NCBI GenBank assembly: GCA_026388665.1
Contig: JAPLJJ010000011.1
Location: forward strand, 1 to 45,508
Reading direction: 5' to 3'
Source of the DNA: Deltaproteobacteria bacterium
GTDB taxonomy: Bacteria > Desulfobacterota > Desulfomonilia > Desulfomonilales > Desulfomonilaceae
DNA length: 45,508 nt
Within the stretch, counting starts at the first letter, position 1. Every line of letters begins with the position of its first letter. Made by a program: the position numbers and the translations under genes. The notes below the pieces were generated by a model. It saw only the letters and a list, made by a program, of their open reading frames with translations, had not been told where the DNA came from and ran no database searches. Of this stretch, positions 8,047 through 17,023 are shown in pieces.

Positions 8047-8937
8047 TCATTCGATATTTTGTGTCTGTTCCCGGATCTTCTCGACTTCAGATTTAATCTG
8101 AACAACATAAGAAGAAATATCGGTTGAAGCCGATTTAGCCCCCAACGTATTAACCTCTCGGTGGAGTTCCTGTAATAGGAAATCCAGCTTTCTACCTAGA
8201 GGTGACCCTTCTTTTCCAAAAGAGAGAAACTGATCCACGTGACTTCTCAATCTGGTCAGTTCCTCGCTTACGTCGGATCTTTCAGCAATCAAAGCGAGTT
8301 CTTGCAACATCCTGTCATCATCGATCCCTAACCCGCCTGTCAGTTCCCGTACTTTTTTCTCCAACCGTGTTCGCGAGTCCGACGAAACCTGATCGACCAA
8401 CGGTGAAATCATATCGGTGGTTTCACGAATTGAAAGAAGGCGAGTCTCAATATCCCTCCAGAGAGTGGCCCCTTCGGTTTGCCTCATTTCGTCCAGTACG
8501 GAAAGAGCCAATTGCACGCTATTTTCAACCAGACTCCATTCCTGCTCAAAGCCCTCAACATTATCGGCTGACGATATTATCTCTTTGAGGATCAGCATGT
8601 CCGATACAGTTATTTCACCTGTTAGATTGAAACGGTTCTTTAATTCTAGCAAACAGCTATAATAACGGTCTGCAAGATCAGTATCCACTGAAAGTTCTAT
8701 TAGAGCGCCTTTTCCTCCTGAGCGTGTAACCGTGATTTCGAACTTGCCTCGATTGATTTTGTCGGAAACCATCTTCCGAATTTGCGGTTCGAAGCAACTG
8801 TACATCTTGGGCAGCCTGATGAACATGTCAAGGAACCGGTGGTTAACCGCCCTGATCTCGGTCACGACCTCGACATTCCCGGCAACGTGGTTTCCACGGC
8901 CAAAACCTGTCATACTCTTTATCGATTTTTCGTTCAA
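8047..8937 (-). CDS. yicC: YicC family endoribonuclease
   Basis: YicC-family proteins are stress-linked RNases. The protein begins SIKSMTGFGRG, the hallmark N-terminus, and has the conserved core (RAVNHRFLDMFIRLP) and the C-terminal signature (GRKLDFLLQELHREVNTLGAKS). The ORF track starts at 9027, but that stretch lies inside the upstream gene. I chose TTG at 8937: it overlaps the TGA of the upstream gene (TTGA) and has GGAG 8 bases before it, giving 296 aa (E. coli YicC is 287). The alternative ATG at 8913 has no properly spaced site. It belongs to the DUF4416-yicC-rpoZ-rlmB unit. Confidence 0.92.
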   Translation of the reverse strand: MNEKSIKSMTGFGRGNHVAGNVEVVTEIRAVNHRFLDMFIRLPKMYSCFEPQIRKMVSDKINRGKFEITVTRSGGKGALIELSVDTDLADRYYSCLLELKNRFNLTGEITVSDMLILKEIISSADNVEGFEQEWSLVENSVQLALSVLDEMRQTEGATLWRDIETRLLSIRETTDMISPLVDQVSSDSRTRLEKKVRELTGGLGIDDDRMLQELALIAERSDVSEELTRLRSHVDQFLSFGKEGSPLGRKLDFLLQELHREVNTLGAKSASTDISSYVVQIKSEVEKIREQTQNIE

Positions 8938-9464
8938 CGCTGTTTCTCCAGCTTTTGTTTGTAACTTTCTCTGATACGGTTGAGGACGTCTAGAAGGACT
9001 GAATCGGAATAGTCCGGGTATGTCCACTCTAGCGGTCGATAACTCGCCCGGCGGAAAATCAGGGTTAAGTCAGCGAAAATCCCCGTATTCAAATAGACCC
9101 TGTGAGCGTTATTCTTGCCGGTAGCGAGGACAAAGTTTCCAAGGGTCATCAACCCCGGATCCAAATTGAACTGCCTTCGGCCCTCCTTCGAATATCGTTG
9201 TTCTATTTCATTAGTCGCCAGTTTGATTTCAGCCAAACCGGACGGATCCACCATGTTTGCAAATGAGATTATCCAGCGCCTGATTCCCTCGCCAAGTTCC
9301 ATGTCATAGTATGTAGTGAACTCGAACTTCAGCGGACCAACTGCATCTTCGACGGACCCGAATATACACTCCAGATCTTTTTGTAAAACCTCGAGAGGAT
9401 TTTCTTTCGCGCTCAAAAGGCTTATAACCAGTTCAGCCGAATCTGGATCTACTGGAATACTCAA
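8934..9464 (-). CDS. DUF4416 family protein
   Basis: The 176-residue protein matches DUF4416 along its whole length: LVISLLSA near the start, then GPLKFEFTTYYDMELGEGIRRWIISF, KLATNEIE, RRQFNLDPGLMTLGNFVLAT, HRVYLNTGIFADLTLIFR and PLEWTYPDYSD. Function is unknown for the family, which is common in Desulfobacterota and some other anaerobes and often sits next to yicC. The start is TTG at 9464, with AAGGA 7 bases before it and a stop codon a little further upstream in frame, so no longer form is possible. Its stop is shared with the yicC start, implying coupled translation. Confidence 0.88.
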   Translation of the reverse strand: MSIPVDPDSAELVISLLSAKENPLEVLQKDLECIFGSVEDAVGPLKFEFTTYYDMELGEGIRRWIISFANMVDPSGLAEIKLATNEIEQRYSKEGRRQFNLDPGLMTLGNFVLATGKNNAHRVYLNTGIFADLTLIFRRASYRPLEWTYPDYSDSVLLDVLNRIRESYKQKLEKQR

Positions 9465-9511
9465 TTCTGATTCCTTACCATCCCTCCTGATCTAAGAGTT
9501 TTGTAACTTAG

Positions 9512-9886
9512 TTACATATTTCTGATTTTTTCTTCTTCCTCTTCAGAAGTTTTACATTCTATGCAATGAGAAGTAACCGGTCGCGCTTCAAGTCTCTTGA
9601 CATCAATAGGTTCCCCACAGACTTCACAAAGACCGAACGTGCCATCTTCGATCATGGTTAGGGCCTTTTTGATCTTATTAATCAATTTTCGCTCGCGATC
9701 ACGAATCCTAAGCTCAAAGTTTCGATCAGATTCAAGAGAAGCTCGATCTGTTGGGTCCGGAAAGGCAGATTTCCCTTCCCCTTCCGTCATATCGTCTACT
9801 GTACGCTCGGCTCCGCGCACCAATTCGTCGAGCTGTCGTTGCAGAATCCCTCCAAAATACTCAAGGTCTTCACTGTTCAATTTCAT
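9512..9886 (-). CDS. dksA: DksA/TraR-type zinc finger transcription factor
   Basis: DksA-family proteins enter the RNA polymerase secondary channel and, with ppGpp, shift transcription during the stringent response. From the chosen ATG at 9886 (GGAGGG 5 bases upstream) the protein has 124 residues: a coiled-coil region (EDLEYFGGILQRQLDELVR, then DPTDRASLESDRNFELRIRDRE) and a C-terminal four-cysteine finger (CEVCGEPI with CIECK). The coiled-coil tip keeps the acidic D-P-T-D-R-A-S pattern typical of the family. The ORF track extension to 9979 lacks a ribosome binding site and family similarity. Its presence near rpoZ and rel in one window fits stringent control. Confidence 0.9.
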   Translation of the reverse strand: MKLNSEDLEYFGGILQRQLDELVRGAERTVDDMTEGEGKSAFPDPTDRASLESDRNFELRIRDRERKLINKIKKALTMIEDGTFGLCEVCGEPIDVKRLEARPVTSHCIECKTSEEEEEKIRNM

Positions 9887-10029
9887 AACGCCCTCCGTCG
9901 GTTCGTCCCGGCACAGTTTGGCTTCAGAACAAACCCTCTCTCTCAATTTCCGGTCGCATTGAACGGATCGAAGAAACAATTATGTGCCCAGAGATTAGAA
10001 CCGCGACATCTAGGTTACTAGCTCTCCAT

Positions 10030-11007
10030 TTAAGACACGAATCGAACCTGTCCTTTTCCAAGTAAATCATGCAAATGTATTATCCCCAGCCACTTACCGT
10101 CATGATCTGTGACTGCTAAGGCCGTGATCAACTTTCTTTCCATAATTTCCAGAGCTTCCGCAGCGGTACGGTCAGATCGGATTCCCAGAGGATTCTGAGT
10201 CATCAAGTGCCGGGCTTCTTTCTCAAATAAGTCGGCCCCGTCAGCCAGGGCTCGTCTTAGGTCACCATCCGTAATTATACCTAGTACCGCATTTTCGGAA
10301 GTGACCATTGTCAATCCCAGATTTTTTCCGTTTATTGATTCTATTATTTCAGGCATTTTCGCTGAAGGAGACACCTGGGGAACAGACACGCTTTCAAGTG
10401 TCATGTCCTTGACCTTCAAGTTTAATCGTTCACCCAAGCTTCCCGCTGGATGACTTCTTAGAAAATCTTCTTTGTTAAACCCGCGTCGCACCATCAAGGC
10501 TACCGCCAGAGCGTCTCCCAGGGCCAACATAGCCGTAGTGGAGGCTGTAGGCGCCATATTGAGAGGGCAAGCCTCGCGGTCTACTCGGCAATCAAGTGTT
10601 ACTTGAGCCATACGAGCCAGAGTTGATGATGTGTTACCGGTCATAGCGACTATTCCGGTGCCCCATTTTCTCACGGTAGCTGCTAACGAGGTTATTTCAG
10701 TTGTCTCTCCACTGTTGGATATCGCGATTAACGCGTCATCACGCCCTACAATTCCTACATCTCCGTGCAAACCCTCTACAGGGTGAACAAAGATCGCTGG
10801 AGAACCGGTGCTGGTGAATGTAGCTGCTATTTTTCTGCCTATAATTCCTGACTTTCCTACACCCGTAACTATAATGCGTCCTCGGAGCGAATACAAAAGA
10901 TCTACAACCGATTCGAAACTCTTATCAAGCCTTGCGATCACAGACTTAATTCCCTGAATTTCAATTTCCAGGGCTTCCCGAGCAATATCCAAGGTTGATT
11001 TAGTCAT
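10030..11007 (-). CDS. kdsD: D-arabinose 5-phosphate isomerase (KpsF/GutQ family)
   Basis: The enzyme converts ribulose 5-phosphate to arabinose 5-phosphate, the first step of Kdo synthesis for lipopolysaccharide. An N-terminal SIS domain carries GRIIVTGVGKSGIIGRKIAATF, then HPVEGLHGDVGIV and the isomerase signature CPLNMAPTASTTAMLALGDALA. Two CBS domains follow (VTSENAVLGIITDGDLRRAL and the C-terminal copy ending IHLHDLLGKG). The start was moved to the ATG at 11007, one base after the glmM stop, with AGGA 9 bases upstream; this gives 325 aa (E. coli KdsD 328). It is cotranscribed with glmM. Confidence 0.93.
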   Translation of the reverse strand: MTKSTLDIAREALEIEIQGIKSVIARLDKSFESVVDLLYSLRGRIIVTGVGKSGIIGRKIAATFTSTGSPAIFVHPVEGLHGDVGIVGRDDALIAISNSGETTEITSLAATVRKWGTGIVAMTGNTSSTLARMAQVTLDCRVDREACPLNMAPTASTTAMLALGDALAVALMVRRGFNKEDFLRSHPAGSLGERLNLKVKDMTLESVSVPQVSPSAKMPEIIESINGKNLGLTMVTSENAVLGIITDGDLRRALADGADLFEKEARHLMTQNPLGIRSDRTAAEALEIMERKLITALAVTDHDGKWLGIIHLHDLLGKGQVRFVS

Positions 11008-11008
11008 G

Positions 11009-12364
11009 TCAAATATTCCTAACAAGGGCTTCGGACACTTCTTCGACAACCTGGTCAACCAATTCTTGATCTTTCCCTTCTACCATAACTCGACATAGGG
11101 ACTGAGTTCCGGAATACCGAACAAGAATCCGCCCTGAGTTTCCTAGCCTTCTTTTACAATCTTCGATTACTTTTTTTATCACCGGCACTTCATCCAAATT
11201 TACACGACAACTTACAGGTAAGTTTTTTAGTACCTGCGGGTATTTCTTAATCCAACCCGTTAATTGCGATAGAGGCGTGGATGTTCGGTTCATGATCGCG
11301 GCAACACGCAGCGCGGAAAGTATCCCGTCTCCTGTGGTCGAATAATCGAAGAAAACAAGATGGCCGGACTGCTCGCCGCCGAAATTGTAACCTTCACTCA
11401 GCATTTTTTCTACCACATAGCGATCGCCTACAGGGGTCCTTACCATATTGATCCCTTTCTCTTTCATGGCGATCTCCAATCCGAGGTTGCTCATTACAGT
11501 GGCAACGAGAGTGTCTCGCTTAAGCAAGCCTCGGCTGAACATATCCCAGGCCACCATACCCATTATACGATCACCATCTATGACATTTCCTTGCTCATCC
11601 GCAAAAATTGCGCGGTCTCCATCACCGTCAAGAGCAACTCCCAGGTTGGCCCCTTGCTTCAATAGTTCCTTTGTCATCTGTTCCGGATGAAGTGAACCAC
11701 AATCAAGATTTATATTTTTCCCATCAGGGGCTGCCGAGAGACAGATTACTTCAGCTCCGAGTTCCTGAAATACTTGAGGCGCTGCTTTGAATCCTGCTCC
11801 GTTAGCGCAATCTACGGCAATTTTTAATCCTTTAAGGTCAACGTCCTTGGGGAGACTATTCTTCAAGAATACCAGGTAACGCTCCAAAGCATCGTCAAGA
11901 TTGAAAACCCTCCCCAGTTTATGAGGGTGAGCGGCCTCCCGTTCAAGTGTTTCTGAAACAAGAACACTCTCTATGGCCAGTTCCTGATCATCGTCAAGTT
12001 TTAGCCCGCGTTTACCGAAGAACTTGATCCCATTATCCTCAAACGGGTTGTGTGACGCTGAGATGACCGCTCCTGCATCGCACATCATGTCGGTAGTGAG
12101 AAAAGCCACTGCAGGCGTAGGAATTTCCCCGACTAACAAAACATCCACTCCCATTGAACAAATACCGGCTGCCAACGCCATCTCCAGCATTGAACCTGAA
12201 AGACGGGTATCTTTTCCTATCAAGATTTTACGATTATTGGACTCAAGTGTGCCCAGAACAATTTTAGCGACCGCTTTACCGAGTCTTAGGACCGTTTCAG
12301 CGGTAATAGGTTCTTTGTTGGCCACGCCCCTTACACCGTCAGTTCCAAAAAAACGTTTGTTCAT
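11009..12364 (-). CDS. glmM: phosphoglucosamine mutase
   Basis: GlmM interconverts glucosamine 6-phosphate and glucosamine 1-phosphate, feeding UDP-GlcNAc synthesis for peptidoglycan and LPS. The N-terminus is typical (MNKRFFGTDGVRGVAN). The catalytic phosphoserine is Ser104 in ISASHNP, the metal loop is DGDGDR, the sugar-binding loop GGEQSGH, and the C-terminal phosphate-binding motif RYSGTQ. The ORF track uses a TTG two codons earlier; ATG at 12364 has AAGG 6-7 bases upstream and matches the family. Length 451 aa (E. coli 445). The cotranscribed kdsD also supplies an envelope precursor. Confidence 0.95.
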   Translation of the reverse strand: MNKRFFGTDGVRGVANKEPITAETVLRLGKAVAKIVLGTLESNNRKILIGKDTRLSGSMLEMALAAGICSMGVDVLLVGEIPTPAVAFLTTDMMCDAGAVISASHNPFEDNGIKFFGKRGLKLDDDQELAIESVLVSETLEREAAHPHKLGRVFNLDDALERYLVFLKNSLPKDVDLKGLKIAVDCANGAGFKAAPQVFQELGAEVICLSAAPDGKNINLDCGSLHPEQMTKELLKQGANLGVALDGDGDRAIFADEQGNVIDGDRIMGMVAWDMFSRGLLKRDTLVATVMSNLGLEIAMKEKGINMVRTPVGDRYVVEKMLSEGYNFGGEQSGHLVFFDYSTTGDGILSALRVAAIMNRTSTPLSQLTGWIKKYPQVLKNLPVSCRVNLDEVPVIKKVIEDCKRRLGNSGRILVRYSGTQSLCRVMVEGKDQELVDQVVEEVSEALVRNI

Positions 12365-12651
12365 GACCAACCTTTACTATCATAAGTACGGTTTTGATTA
12401 TGAATGGTGGGGTTTAAAAGCGCGGTTTTATGCGACATGAAAAACTGCAAGCCGGGAGGCGGTCTCGACAAAACCGTTCAGTATTATTCTTCTGAAGGCC
12501 GCCTTAGTGTAGAAAAATTTGTTGATGGTGTTTTGCAACTTATTATTTTTTTCGCTTTAACGCCAGAAAATTAATAACATTTAATTATAAGAACTATCTC
12601 AGCTTTTTTCAACTTTTTAATTGTGACGACTACATGTGGCAATCTATGTTA

Positions 12652-12660
12652 TGGTATAGA
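12652..12660 (+). promoter_or_regulatory. possible extended -10 promoter element just before der
   Basis: TGGTATAGA is an extended -10 pattern (TGnTATAAT-like) and ends 6 bases before the ATG at 12667. No convincing -35 box is seen at the right distance. If used, transcription would start at or beside the start codon. Confidence 0.35.
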
Positions 12661-12666
12661 ATTCGT

Positions 12667-14025
12667 ATGGCAAGAAACCCGAAAACTCTCGTAGCATTAG
12701 TGGGACGACCAAACGTAGGAAAATCAACCCTGTTTAACAGGTTGCTAGGTTCCAGGAAAGCGATTGTCGACGACACTCCGGGACTTACTCGTGATCGAAA
12801 TTATGCAAATGTGACTTTGGATGAGAAAGCTTTCGTCATAGTGGACACAGGGGGCTTCGAGCCTCAGACGGATGACGAGGTGCTAGCTCAAATGAGAACT
12901 CAAACGATGGTCGCAGTTGAGCAGGCTGACATTATCGTATTCATGGGAGACGGTCGAATCGGGCTGACACCTTCGGACAGGGAAGTTGTCAGAACACTTC
13001 AGAAAACCAACAAGATGGTTTTCTACGTCGTCAACAAAATCGATTCCGAAAAATCAGAGTCCCATGCCGTAGACTTTTTCCAGCTTGGGGTGGAACCCCT
13101 CTATGCTTTGAGCGCGATGACAGGCTATGGGATGCGTGAGTTTTTGGATGCTCTGCTTGATGAAATAGACTCTGACATTTCTAATCCTGTGGAAGACACC
13201 TTGTCAGCGGTGGCTATCCCACGGGTCGCCGTCGTTGGAAGACCCAACGTCGGTAAATCAACCCTTATCAATTTGCTGGTAGGGGAGGAACGTCTTGTTG
13301 CCAATCCTACCCCAGGGACAACTCGAGATTCGATTGACACCATTGTAAGGCGCAATCGCAAAGAATATCTTTTTATCGACACAGCAGGGATCAGACGCCG
13401 TGCCCGGATTGTGGATCGAGTTGAAATTTTCAGCGTGGTAAAGGCTTTCAGAAGTATTGACAGATGCGATGTCGCGCTGGTCTTGCTTGACGCTGAGGAA
13501 CTTGTAACTGATCAGGACGCGCGTATTGCGGGTTATGCTCACGAGAAGGGACGCTGCGTAATACTGGCGATCAACAAGTGGGACATGATCCAAAAAAATT
13601 CCAAGACCTTTGAATTCTGCGTCAGTGAAGTTCGAAGAAATCTCAAATTCTTGGATTTCACCCCCGTGGTTTCGATTTCCGCTCTTAAGGGAACGCGTTG
13701 TGTTAAGGTGTTTGACCTGATAGACGACCTGTTTAACCAGTATAGAAAAAGGGTTTCAACCGCTACCCTGAACAAGTTCCTCGAGACCGTCTTGTCGGAG
13801 CATCCACCAGGAATGCGGAGCAAATATCGAAAGACCAAAATATATTATATGACTCAGGGCGATGTGGCCCCACCTACTTTTACATTATTTTGTAATTATC
13901 CTGAAGCTATACATTTTTCATACAGGAGGTTTCTCGAAAATCGACTCCGAGAATATTTCGATTTTGGAGGGTCCCCTCTAAAGTTAATTTTTAAGGGGCG
14001 GGTCGGTAGGACCCGATCTCGATGA
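12667..14025 (+). CDS. der: ribosome-biogenesis GTPase Der (EngA), double G domain
   Basis: Der is an essential GTPase that acts in assembly of the 50S ribosomal subunit. Two tandem G domains are visible, each with VGRPNVGKSTL as G1, DTPGLTRD or PTPGTTRD as G2, DTGG or DTAG as G3, and NKID or NKWD as G4. A KH-like C-terminal domain ends with the conserved GTPLRI-like segment, here GGSPLKLIFKGR. The ORF track begins at 12634; the ATG at 12667 fits the family start (MARNPKTLVALVGRP) and gives 452 aa. Neither candidate has a Shine-Dalgarno sequence, which is odd (see findings). rel follows 50 bases later. Confidence 0.94.
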   Translation: MARNPKTLVALVGRPNVGKSTLFNRLLGSRKAIVDDTPGLTRDRNYANVTLDEKAFVIVDTGGFEPQTDDEVLAQMRTQTMVAVEQADIIVFMGDGRIGLTPSDREVVRTLQKTNKMVFYVVNKIDSEKSESHAVDFFQLGVEPLYALSAMTGYGMREFLDALLDEIDSDISNPVEDTLSAVAIPRVAVVGRPNVGKSTLINLLVGEERLVANPTPGTTRDSIDTIVRRNRKEYLFIDTAGIRRRARIVDRVEIFSVVKAFRSIDRCDVALVLLDAEELVTDQDARIAGYAHEKGRCVILAINKWDMIQKNSKTFEFCVSEVRRNLKFLDFTPVVSISALKGTRCVKVFDLIDDLFNQYRKRVSTATLNKFLETVLSEHPPGMRSKYRKTKIYYMTQGDVAPPTFTLFCNYPEAIHFSYRRFLENRLREYFDFGGSPLKLIFKGRVGRTRSR

Positions 14026-14075
14026 GAATTAACTCTATTCCCGGCTAACCGGCAAACATTTTAGAAACCTGGACA

Positions 14076-16244
14076 ATGGAGCGAACAGACAACAGGATCG
14101 TTCGTTTTGGCGAAATTCTGGATATGGTCAAGTCCTACTACCAGGACGCTGACCTGGATCTGATACGAGCAGCCTACGTTTATTCAGCAAGAGTACATCA
14201 GGGCCAGACTAGAATGTCTGGAGAACCGTACCTGACACACCCTGTCGCGGTAGCTGCAATTCTAGCGCAGATGAAGCTTGATGAAGCCTCAGTCGCTACT
14301 GGCCTTCTGCATGACACAGTCGAAGATACCCTATCTACGTTCGAAGATATCGAGAGTTATTTCGGAACAGAAATAGCCACACTTGTGGACGGTGTCACAA
14401 AAATCAGCAAAATAGCTTTTCAGTCCAAAGAAGAACGACAGGCCGAAAACTTTCGAAAAATGATCCTGGCCATGAGCCGAGACATCCGAGTGCTTCTCGT
14501 TAAACTCGCAGACCGTCTTCACAACATGAGAACCCTCACACATATGCCGCGAGAAGCCCAGGTAAGAATATCGCGAGAAACAATGGAAATCTATGCGCCT
14601 CTCGCTGCCCGGCTCGGCATCTATTGGATGAGGACAACTCTTGAAGAACTTGCTTTCAAATATCTGGAACCCGACCGTTATGAATTCATCCTGAAACGGC
14701 TGGAAGAATCTGTTGAGGAAAGAGAAAAATACGTAAATGAAGTTCTAACGGTAATTACCGATAAGCTTGAAAAAGAGAATATTAACACGATCATAAAGGG
14801 TAGAAACAAAGACATCTATAGTATCCACAGGAAGATGCTGTCTCAAAGGCTGGAATTTGAGCAGTTGCACGATCTGACAGCGTTCCGAATAATTCTCGAC
14901 TCGGTCAGCGAATGTTACACGGTCCTAGGATTAATACACGCCATCTGGAGACCGGTTCCCGGACGCTTCAAAGATTATCTAGCGATGCCCAAGAGTAATG
15001 GTTACCAATCATTGCATACCACAGTCATTGGGCCGGAAGGACACAGGATAGAGATCCAGATTAGGACCCATGAAATGGATCTAATAGCTGAGGAAGGTAT
15101 TGCTGCCCATTGGTCCTATAAAGAAGGCAAATCAGTCACACCCGAAGACACGAGGGTTGTGAACTGGCTCCGCCAGATGATGGAATGGCAGCAAGACCTC
15201 GATGACCCAAGAGAATTTCTTGAAAATGTTCGAGTCGATCTGTACCCGGATGAAGTCTACGTATTCACACCAAAGGGTGACGTCAAGGAATTTCCACGGG
15301 GTTCTACCCCCTTGGATTTCGCCTATTCAATTCATACTGAAGTCGGACAAAGTTGTATCGGCGCCAGGGTGAACGGAAAGATGGTGTCACTCAAGTACGA
15401 GCTTACGACCGGTGACACAATAGAGATCATTACCTCCACGCATCAAAAACCTAGCAAGGATTGGCTGAAGCACGTAAAAACAGGACGAGCCAGAACCAAG
15501 ATTCGCCATTACTTGTTATCGCAAGAGCGTGAAAAGGCTATTGAACAAGGTCGGGAGACGGTTGAGCGAGAACTTCGCAAATGGCGGATTGACCTTAACC
15601 GTGTAGAAAAAGAGGGCGCAATTCTTAAAATCGCACAGGAGTTCAATTTCAAAACTGAACTCGATCTCTATGTGGCAATTGGGCACGGACGACAATCAGC
15701 GAAAATTATAGTAACCAGGCTGGTACCGTTAAGTGAGCGGGAACAACCGAAGACACTGGCTCTTGAAGAAAAACTCAATACGCCAAGACGTCCCAAAGGG
15801 AAGAGCGGGGTTAAGGTCCAGGGATTATCAGACATGTTGGTTCATTTCGCGAGATGCTGCAATCCGCTGCCTGGTGACTCAATCCTGGGGTTTATTACCC
15901 GAGGTAGAGGTGTGACGATTCACAAGACCGACTGTGCGAATTTACCAGACTCGGATCCCAAGAGAATACTAGAAGCGAGTTGGGATGATTCACAACCCCT
16001 TCAGCGGACTGTTAAGATCGGTTTATTGTCGGACAACAAGCCTGGTATGCTTGCCGCAGTAAGCGGAGTATTCACTTCAAACGACTCTAATATCATCCAG
16101 GCGAATGTGAGTTCAATTGATGACACCAACGCCAGAGGGGTATTCCTGGTAGGGGTCCGGAACGTCGAGCATTTGACTCGAATCATAAACGCCCTGAAAA
16201 AAGTTAAAGGAATTCGGGAGGTCGAACGATTGGGAACTATATGA
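14076..16244 (+). CDS. rel: bifunctional (p)ppGpp synthetase/hydrolase, Rel/SpoT family
   Basis: Makes and degrades the alarmone (p)ppGpp. Domains in order: HD hydrolase (about residues 35-190) with intact YLTHPVAVA and LLHDTVEDT motifs; synthetase (about 240-360) with GRNKDIYSIHRKM, RFKDYLAMPKSNGYQSLHTT and IEIQIRT; TGS (about 400-465, VYVFTPKGDVKEFPRGSTPLDFAY); a Cys-containing zinc-finger-type region (ARCCNPLPGDSILGF); and a C-terminal ACT domain (KPGMLAAVSGVF). The complete HD motif predicts a functional hydrolase, so it is SpoT/Rel-like and not RelA-like. Length 722 aa is normal. The start ATG at 14076 has only a weak upstream site (CTGGA). It probably shares a transcript with der. Confidence 0.95.
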   Translation: MERTDNRIVRFGEILDMVKSYYQDADLDLIRAAYVYSARVHQGQTRMSGEPYLTHPVAVAAILAQMKLDEASVATGLLHDTVEDTLSTFEDIESYFGTEIATLVDGVTKISKIAFQSKEERQAENFRKMILAMSRDIRVLLVKLADRLHNMRTLTHMPREAQVRISRETMEIYAPLAARLGIYWMRTTLEELAFKYLEPDRYEFILKRLEESVEEREKYVNEVLTVITDKLEKENINTIIKGRNKDIYSIHRKMLSQRLEFEQLHDLTAFRIILDSVSECYTVLGLIHAIWRPVPGRFKDYLAMPKSNGYQSLHTTVIGPEGHRIEIQIRTHEMDLIAEEGIAAHWSYKEGKSVTPEDTRVVNWLRQMMEWQQDLDDPREFLENVRVDLYPDEVYVFTPKGDVKEFPRGSTPLDFAYSIHTEVGQSCIGARVNGKMVSLKYELTTGDTIEIITSTHQKPSKDWLKHVKTGRARTKIRHYLLSQEREKAIEQGRETVERELRKWRIDLNRVEKEGAILKIAQEFNFKTELDLYVAIGHGRQSAKIIVTRLVPLSEREQPKTLALEEKLNTPRRPKGKSGVKVQGLSDMLVHFARCCNPLPGDSILGFITRGRGVTIHKTDCANLPDSDPKRILEASWDDSQPLQRTVKIGLLSDNKPGMLAAVSGVFTSNDSNIIQANVSSIDDTNARGVFLVGVRNVEHLTRIINALKKVKGIREVERLGTI

Positions 16245-16285
16245 TTTAAGAGATATCACAACATTTTTCATCAATCGCGGGTTCC

Positions 16286-16312
16286 CCCCGGGTAAATCTT
16301 TACGGGGCTTTT
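16286..16312 (+). terminator. weak candidate terminator after rel
   Basis: An interrupted hairpin (CCCC-GG-GTAA...TTAC-GGGG) is followed by CTTTTG. It lies about 40 bases after the rel stop and overlaps the 3' end of the convergent rpmB. The GG bulge and short T-run make it weak. Confidence 0.35.
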
Positions 16313-16494
16313 GAAACCATGTTCGCACGTATACAGCGCGTGCAAACCTTGGCTCGCCTCACCCTACCGGACGGCTCAATAATTCTCAACTTCTGAAGGT
16401 TCGGTAATGATATCTTCTTGGTGCGGTTGTGAGCGTGACTGACATTGTATCCTCTCAGCGGTTTTTTGCCACACACTTCGCAGACTCTGGACAT
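16300..16494 (-). CDS. rpmB: 50S ribosomal protein L28, zinc-ribbon form
   Basis: A 64-residue basic protein with the L28 signature: [36 protein letters not shown] and VCTRCIRA. The two CxxC pairs (CEVC and CTRC) mark the zinc-binding C+ form. AGGAGA lies 6 bases before the ATG. It follows the DUF1844 gene by 39 bases and may be transcribed with it. Its 3' end meets the convergent rel gene. Confidence 0.96.
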   Translation of the reverse strand: MSRVCEVCGKKPLRGYNVSHAHNRTKKISLPNLQKLRIIEPSGRVRRAKVCTRCIRANMVSKAP

Positions 16495-16533
16495 ACTATC
16501 TCTCCTGTAAGAAATGCTTGATTCTTAATAAGA

Positions 16534-16956
16534 TTACTTGGACATTTCAATAAAGGCCATCCTTAACTGAAAAAGGGTGTCATCTATCAACTTTTTTTCT
16601 TGTTCAGTCAGGTTTCCTTTGGTCTTTAATTCGAGTATCGCTATTACATCAATTGTTTGACGAGCGCCTTCCAGGTCAGGTTCTATAGGCTCCTTCATGT
16701 CAGGCGTACGCAGAACACCAAGTTGAAACAATGCTGTTTGAGCCAAACTGGCGATCAAGGATGAAAAATCGACCGGCGGTCTTGTCGTCGTTTGCTGTTT
16801 CTTCCGGAGTTCTTGTGTCCCTATTTCTTCACTGTTCTCGGGCTTGTCCGGCTTTCCCGACTCCTGAGATTGTGAGGATTCTCCTCCTGGGGAGAACCGC
16901 CTCTTGTCCCTAACTTTAAACTCTTGAGTTTCTTCGTTTTCGTAATCCGACATCAT
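16534..16956 (-). CDS. DUF1844 family protein
   Basis: The N-terminal 60 residues are charged and disordered (many Glu, Ser, Lys). The C-terminal 80 residues match DUF1844: PPVDFSSLIASLAQTALFQLGV, then LEGARQTIDVIAILELKTKGNLTEQEKKLIDDTLFQLRMAF. Function unknown; the family is widespread in Desulfobacterota and related phyla. GGAG precedes the first of two adjacent ATGs (16956 and 16953); which is used cannot be told. It sits between the DnaJ-like gene and rpmB on the same strand. Confidence 0.88.
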   Translation of the reverse strand: MMSDYENEETQEFKVRDKRRFSPGGESSQSQESGKPDKPENSEEIGTQELRKKQQTTTRPPVDFSSLIASLAQTALFQLGVLRTPDMKEPIEPDLEGARQTIDVIAILELKTKGNLTEQEKKLIDDTLFQLRMAFIEMSK

Positions 16957-17023
16957 GTCTCTCCTCTTTACACTCGTAATTTGGGGAGTTCACGCTAAAA
17001 CACTGTATGTTACAAAAAAATTG

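Noticed and set aside
12437-12574. Short plus-strand ORF of about 45 codons (MKNCKPGGGLDK...) between glmM and der
   Set aside because: No ribosome binding site, no recognisable family and AT-rich tail; not enough to call.
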